This document shows, piece by piece, positions 60,877 to 64,000 of a stretch of 64,000 bases of DNA (positions within the stretch are counted from its first letter, which is position 1; each line of letters opens with the position of its first letter). Position numbers and translations under genes: made by a program. The stretch spans positions 597,688 to 661,687 of the forward strand of contig NZ_LT984888.1 in the NCBI RefSeq assembly GCF_900258475.1, read 5' to 3'. The DNA comes from Anaerococcus sp. Marseille-P3915. Its GTDB lineage: Bacteria; Bacillota; Clostridia; Tissierellales; Peptoniphilaceae. The notes under the pieces were generated by a model. The model was not told the DNA's origin. It did not search any database and saw nothing but the letters and a program-made list of their open reading frames with translations.

Positions 60877-61398
60877 ATGACAAATCCAATAGTAACATTT
60901 GAAATGGAAAGCGGAGATGAGATAAAGCTAGAGCTTTACCCAGAAATCGCTCCAAATACAGTTAAAAACTTTATTTCACTTATAAATCACGATTTTTATG
61001 ACGGACTAATCTTTCACAGGGTCATCAAAAACTTCATGATCCAAGGAGGAGATCCTGAAGGAACAGGCATGGGAGGCCCAGGATATTCTATAAAAGGAGA
61101 ATTTTCTCAAAATGGTTTTAGAAATGATCTAAAACACGATAGGGGAGTAATCTCAATGGCAAGAAGCTTCATGCCAAATTCAGCTGGCAGCCAATTTTTC
61201 ATCATGCATAAGGATAGTCCACACCTAGACGGAGCCTATGCAGCCTTTGGTAAGGTCATCGAAGGAATGGATGTTGTAGATAAGATAGCAGAAGCAAAAA
61301 CTGATAGAAATGACAGACCAAAAGATGAAGTAAAAATTGCAAAGGCAAGAGTAGATACCTTTGGAGTAGACTACGATGAGCCTGAAATAATAGAATAA
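60877..61398 (+). CDS. Cyclophilin-type peptidyl-prolyl isomerase
   Basis: A 173-residue cytoplasmic cyclophilin that speeds proline isomerisation in folding proteins. Signatures: YDGLIFHRVIKNFMIQGGDPEGTG (about 44-67, catalytic Arg/Phe) and GSQFFIMHKDSPHLDG (about 104). No signal peptide. It starts behind AAGGAGAAAA and ends at a strong terminator. Confidence 0.94.
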   Translation: MTNPIVTFEMESGDEIKLELYPEIAPNTVKNFISLINHDFYDGLIFHRVIKNFMIQGGDPEGTGMGGPGYSIKGEFSQNGFRNDLKHDRGVISMARSFMPNSAGSQFFIMHKDSPHLDGAYAAFGKVIEGMDVVDKIAEAKTDRNDRPKDEVKIAKARVDTFGVDYDEPEIIE

Positions 61399-61401
61399 AA
61401 G

Positions 61402-61446
61402 AAAAAATCTAGCCTAGGATTCTTATCCGACAGGCTAGATTTTTTT
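61402..61446. terminator. Bidirectional terminator
   Basis: AAATCTAGCCT pairs with AGGCTAGATTT and is followed by T; it lies between the convergent cyclophilin and PTS EIIA genes. Confidence 0.8.
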
Positions 61447-61831
61447 AAAATGCCATTAAAGATTGTTTTGAATATTCGATAATTTCTTCTACAAGATCAT
61501 CAATATTTTCAGTTTCAAGTTCAAGTGCCTTATATAATCCTGCAAAGTTAAGACCAGCAAGGACTTTGACATTAGGAAATTTGCCTAATGTCAAAACTGC
61601 CCTATTAAAGGGGGTTCCACCTGCCATATCGGCAAAAACTATAATATTTTTACAAGAATCAGCCAGGCTATGGTAAGCTGCTTCAATTCTTTGATCAAAA
61701 TCTTCATAAGATTGATTTTTCTTAAATTCTTCAATTTTAATATTATTAAATTCGCCAGCGACCATCTTTATAGCTGAATAGACTCCGCTTGCAAGAGAAG
61801 CGTGGCTTACAGCAATGACCCCATTTGTCAT
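61445..61831 (-). CDS. PTS EIIA component, mannose/fructose/sorbose family
   Basis: A 128-residue phosphocarrier. His9 in GVIAVSHASLASGV is the phosphorylation site and VFADMAGGTPFNRA (about 66-79) the family motif. It supplies phosphate to an EIIB-EIIC-EIID permease that is not in this window. Its divergent neighbour is an AgaS-like SIS isomerase, so the sugar may be N-acetylgalactosamine, galactosamine or a related amino sugar; this is inference. Confidence 0.9.
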   Translation of the reverse strand: MTNGVIAVSHASLASGVYSAIKMVAGEFNNIKIEEFKKNQSYEDFDQRIEAAYHSLADSCKNIIVFADMAGGTPFNRAVLTLGKFPNVKVLAGLNFAGLYKALELETENIDDLVEEIIEYSKQSLMAF

Positions 61832-61867
61832 AAAAACTCCTTAGTATTTACTTAAATTACTATAATA

Positions 61868-61896
61868 ATTGTAAGATAAAATAAATTACTTGTCAA
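61868..61896 (-). promoter_or_regulatory. Promoter of the PTS EIIA gene
   Basis: Minus-strand TTGACA (61891-61896), N17, TACAAT (61868-61873). Confidence 0.7.
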
Positions 61897-61909
61897 TCAT
61901 CATTGGCTC

Positions 61910-61960
61910 TTGACATAAATACCAATTTCATATACAGTAATATAAAATGGTAATTACCAT
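61910..61960 (+). promoter_or_regulatory. agaS-gntR promoter with palindromic operator
   Basis: TTGACA (61910-61915) and a TATACA-like -10 near 61931 (short spacer). ATGGTAATTACCAT (61947-61960) is a perfect palindrome around the start point, in form like the TGGT-N4-ACCA boxes of HutC-type GntR regulators. Confidence 0.65.
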
Positions 61961-61992
61961 ATCCAGAAAATTTTAGGGTGCAAAGGAGATTA

Positions 61993-63123
61993 ATGATGTT
62001 ACTTGATAAAACAAAGTTAGAAGAAAGAGATTTTAAAAACACCTATACAGAAATATTTGCTCAAGCAGATACTTGGCTAGAAATATATAGGCTATATGAA
62101 GAAAGAAAGGCTGACATAGAAAATTTTCTATCAAAGCTTAAGGGAGCTAAGGTAATCTTTACAGGAGCAGGTACCAGCGAATATGTTGGAAATATCGCAA
62201 CAGACTATCTAAAAAGTCATGGAGACTTTGAATTTGAATCAATAGCCACAACAGATTTAGTATCAGCTCCATACCTTCACTTTAAAAAGGACAGGAAGAC
62301 CCTCTTAGTATCATTTGCAAGAAGCGGAAACTCCCCAGAATCCTTAGCAGCAGTTAAGCTAGGTAGACAGCTAGTAGATGACTTCTACAACCTACCAATA
62401 ACCTGTGCAGAAAATGGAAAACTAGCAGCAGGGCTAAAAGAAGATCCAAAATCATATGTATTCTTAAACCCAGAATACACCAACGACAAGGGATTTGCTA
62501 TGACAAACTCCTTCTCATCAATGCTTCTTGCAAGCCTATTAATCTTTGATACAAAAACACAGAATAAGGCAGAAATAGTAGAAAAACTATCAACAATAGC
62601 CAAAGAAATTTATGAAAGAAGTCAAGAAATAGAAGACCTAGTAAACTCTGACTTCGACAGAGTAGTCTATCTAGGATCAGGTCCACTAGGAAAACTAACC
62701 AAAGAAGCAAGACTAAAAATTCTAGAACTCACAGCAGGCAAAGTAGCAACAATCTGGGATAGCTCCATGGGCTTTAGACATGGTCCAAAATCCTTCATAA
62801 ACGAAAAAACCCTAGTCATATCATTTGTATCAGAAAATGAATACACCAAAGCCTACGACATAGACATCCTAGACGAAATAAAAGCAGATGGAATCGCTCC
62901 TAAAATAATAGGCATAACAAATGAAGAAATAAATCGCCCATATGAATTTGTACTAAAATCAGAAGGGATAAATGATGCCTACCTAGCAGTAGCTTATATA
63001 GTATTTGCTCAGCTAGTATCATTAATAACAAGTCTAAGAGTAGGAAATACACCAGACAATCCATCAGCAAGTCACACAGTAAATAGGGTTGTAAAAGGCG
63101 TAACAATCCACGAGTATAAGTAA
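61993..63123 (+). CDS. SIS-domain sugar-phosphate isomerase/deaminase (AgaS-like)
   Basis: A 376-residue protein with two SIS domains. VIFTGAGTSEYVGNIA (about 52-67) and LVSFARSGNSPESLAAV (about 104-120) form the first sugar-phosphate site, YLGSGPLGKLTKEARLK (about 222) the second; WDSSMGFRHGPKSFI (about 255) is conserved in AgaS/GlmS-like proteins. It probably isomerises or deaminates galactosamine-6-phosphate or a similar amino-sugar phosphate. Two adjacent ATGs (61993, 61996) follow AAAGGAGATTA. It abuts the GntR gene. Confidence 0.87.
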   Translation: MMLLDKTKLEERDFKNTYTEIFAQADTWLEIYRLYEERKADIENFLSKLKGAKVIFTGAGTSEYVGNIATDYLKSHGDFEFESIATTDLVSAPYLHFKKDRKTLLVSFARSGNSPESLAAVKLGRQLVDDFYNLPITCAENGKLAAGLKEDPKSYVFLNPEYTNDKGFAMTNSFSSMLLASLLIFDTKTQNKAEIVEKLSTIAKEIYERSQEIEDLVNSDFDRVVYLGSGPLGKLTKEARLKILELTAGKVATIWDSSMGFRHGPKSFINEKTLVISFVSENEYTKAYDIDILDEIKADGIAPKIIGITNEEINRPYEFVLKSEGINDAYLAVAYIVFAQLVSLITSLRVGNTPDNPSASHTVNRVVKGVTIHEYK

Positions 63124-63824
63124 TGTCAAGCCTATATTCAAATCTCATAGACGACCTGATGGAAAAAATATCCACCATGGAAAAGGGAGCCAAGCTTCCA
63201 TCAGAAAGACAGCTATGCTATGATTATAAAGTATCAAGGACAACTGTAAGAAAAGCCTTGGGATATTTAGTAAACTCAGGCATCCTCTACCAAGTCCAAG
63301 GCAGGGGGACCTTCGTCAGGGAAAGTAACAAGGAAAACTTATCAAACTACTATTCCTTTACAGAACAAACCAGAAAAAATGGCAAAACACCAAAGTCCCT
63401 AGTCCTAAGCTTTGAAATAAGACAGGCAAGTCCCGAAGAAAGAGAAATCTTTGAAGAAAAGGAAGGCTTTAAGGTCATTGCCTTTACAAGACTAAGGCTA
63501 GCAGATGACCTAGCCATGATGCATGAAACAACCCTCATTCCTTATGAGAGGTTCAAGGAAATCGACAAAAATCTACTAGAAAATAAACCCCTATATGATA
63601 TTTTCGAAGAAGATTATAAGTCAAAGATTTATAATATAAAGGAAAGATTTTCGGTATCGTCTATGACAAGTCAAGTGGCAAAAACGATGAACCTAGAGGA
63701 TAAGAGCCCTTGCCTTAAAATAAGCAGGCTGTCCTACGATTTAGAAGATGATCTTATAGAATATACCCTATCTTACGCAAGGGCGGACCTCTTCTATTAT
63801 GAAACTTCATATACCCACAACTAA
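63123..63824 (+). CDS. GntR-family regulator with UTRA domain (HutC type)
   Basis: A 233-residue regulator. N-terminal winged helix (about 8-70, KLPSERQLCYDYKVSRTTVRKALGYLVNSGILYQVQGRGTFV) and C-terminal UTRA ligand domain (about 85-228, KVIAFTRLRLADDLAMMHETTLIP, ending SYARADLFYYE). It shares one base with the isomerase stop region. It likely binds the palindrome at 61947 and senses a sugar phosphate. Confidence 0.9.
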   Translation: MSSLYSNLIDDLMEKISTMEKGAKLPSERQLCYDYKVSRTTVRKALGYLVNSGILYQVQGRGTFVRESNKENLSNYYSFTEQTRKNGKTPKSLVLSFEIRQASPEEREIFEEKEGFKVIAFTRLRLADDLAMMHETTLIPYERFKEIDKNLLENKPLYDIFEEDYKSKIYNIKERFSVSSMTSQVAKTMNLEDKSPCLKISRLSYDLEDDLIEYTLSYARADLFYYETSYTHN

Positions 63825-63850
63825 AGGGGCTGTTGCAAAAGTCCTAACAT

Positions 63851-63889
63851 AGAAAAAGACGAGGAAATTAAACATCCTCGTCTTTTTCT
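63851..63889. terminator. Perfect 15-bp hairpin inside the insertion sequence end
   Basis: AGAAAAAGACGAGGA (63851-63865) is exactly inverted at 63875-63889 with flanking A and T runs. It would stop transcription entering the element from the GntR gene. Confidence 0.8.
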
Positions 63890-63903
63890 GATACAATGTA
63901 TTT

Positions 63904-64000
63904 ATGAAACAAAATAGTAATACATCATCATTAACTAATCTTACACTAGTTGGTGATACAATTCAATTAAAATTAAACTTTAACACAGAAGTATACATCC
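63904..64000 (+). CDS. Transposase, N-terminal fragment cut by the window edge
   Basis: 32 residues are visible (MKQNSNTSSLTNLTLVGD then TIQLKLNFNTEVYI). The QLKL..N..VYI pattern resembles the N-terminus of IS1182-family transposases; the identity is tentative because the catalytic part is missing. Confidence 0.5.
   Translation, partial: MKQNSNTSSLTNLTLVGDTIQLKLNFNTEVYI

Larger units (their letters stand above)
63826..64000 (+). mobile_element. Left end of an insertion sequence (IS1182-like)
   Basis: GGGGCTGTTGCAAAA (63826-63840), two bases after the GntR stop, is a terminal repeat type seen in IS1182 and related elements. A hairpin and a transposase start follow. The right part lies outside the window, so the family is provisional. 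Confidence 0.6.

Overview
The window looks like a chromosome segment of a low-GC, anaerobic Gram-positive coccus of the Anaerococcus/Peptoniphilus type (family Peptoniphilaceae). This is inferred from AT-rich DNA with heavy AGA/AGG and ATA use, strong AGGAGG ribosome sites, TTGACA/TATAAT promoters, a Trp T-box, DUF1858, a UPF0210/ACT pair, and fermentative sugar and amino-acid transport. No 16S rRNA gene is present to confirm it.

Layout. 1-4000: a truncated cytosine deaminase with an MFS exporter, a broken membrane-protein gene and an M20 amidohydrolase, all on the minus strand. 4000-9100: a five-gene oligopeptide ABC operon. 9100-11300: T-box-controlled trpP and a guanine/hypoxanthine permease. 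11400-18200: CNNM-type membrane protein, Mn-dependent pyrophosphatase, Nudix hydrolase, DUF1858 protein, hemolysin III and htpG behind a CIRCE-like operator. 18200-22700 is an accessory island: an AbiE type IV toxin-antitoxin pair, a second copy of the htpG tail, a complete IS3/IS150-like element sitting in that copy's terminator loop, a protein of unknown function and a lipoprotein. 22700-28200: M18 aminopeptidase, veg, PHP phosphoesterase, D-2-hydroxyacid dehydrogenase, alanine/glycine symporter and glyoxalase. 28300-34300: a DUF2089 regulator pair, then the mannitol operon mtlA-mtlR-mtlF-mtlD. 34300-37000 is a second accessory island: GNAT acetyltransferase, RelBE-like module with a truncated GNAT copy, methyltransferase, a candidate par/Fst-like type I toxin-antitoxin locus and tRNA-Ala. 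37000-45600: lipoprotein, MATE pump, pyridoxal-kinase-like protein, cardiolipin synthase, a GntR-ABC operon, and dCMP deaminase/HAD/uridine phosphorylase. 45700-51300: a large secreted pullulanase and a second GntR-ABC operon. 51400-56100: ddl-murF-PfkB kinase operon and an SH3b cell-wall protein with a WalR-like box. 56100-61400: TRAP transporter, ACT/UPF0210 pair and cyclophilin. 61400-64000: PTS EIIA divergent from a SIS isomerase and GntR regulator, then the left end of another insertion sequence.

How it fits together. Sugars (mannitol, alpha-glucans, probably an amino sugar), peptides, amino acids, nucleobases and organic acids are imported and fermented. cre-like boxes at the TRAP and pullulanase promoters, and a weaker one at mtlA, suggest shared CcpA control. 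The most unusual content is in the two accessory islands. Three different toxin-antitoxin types lie within about 20 kb, and two of the modules are bordered by a partial copy of the neighbouring housekeeping gene. The best candidate for an undescribed system is the convergent two-RNA locus at 36517-36841. It encodes a 36-residue hydrophobic peptide whose mRNA shares a bidirectional terminator and direct repeats with an opposing small RNA.
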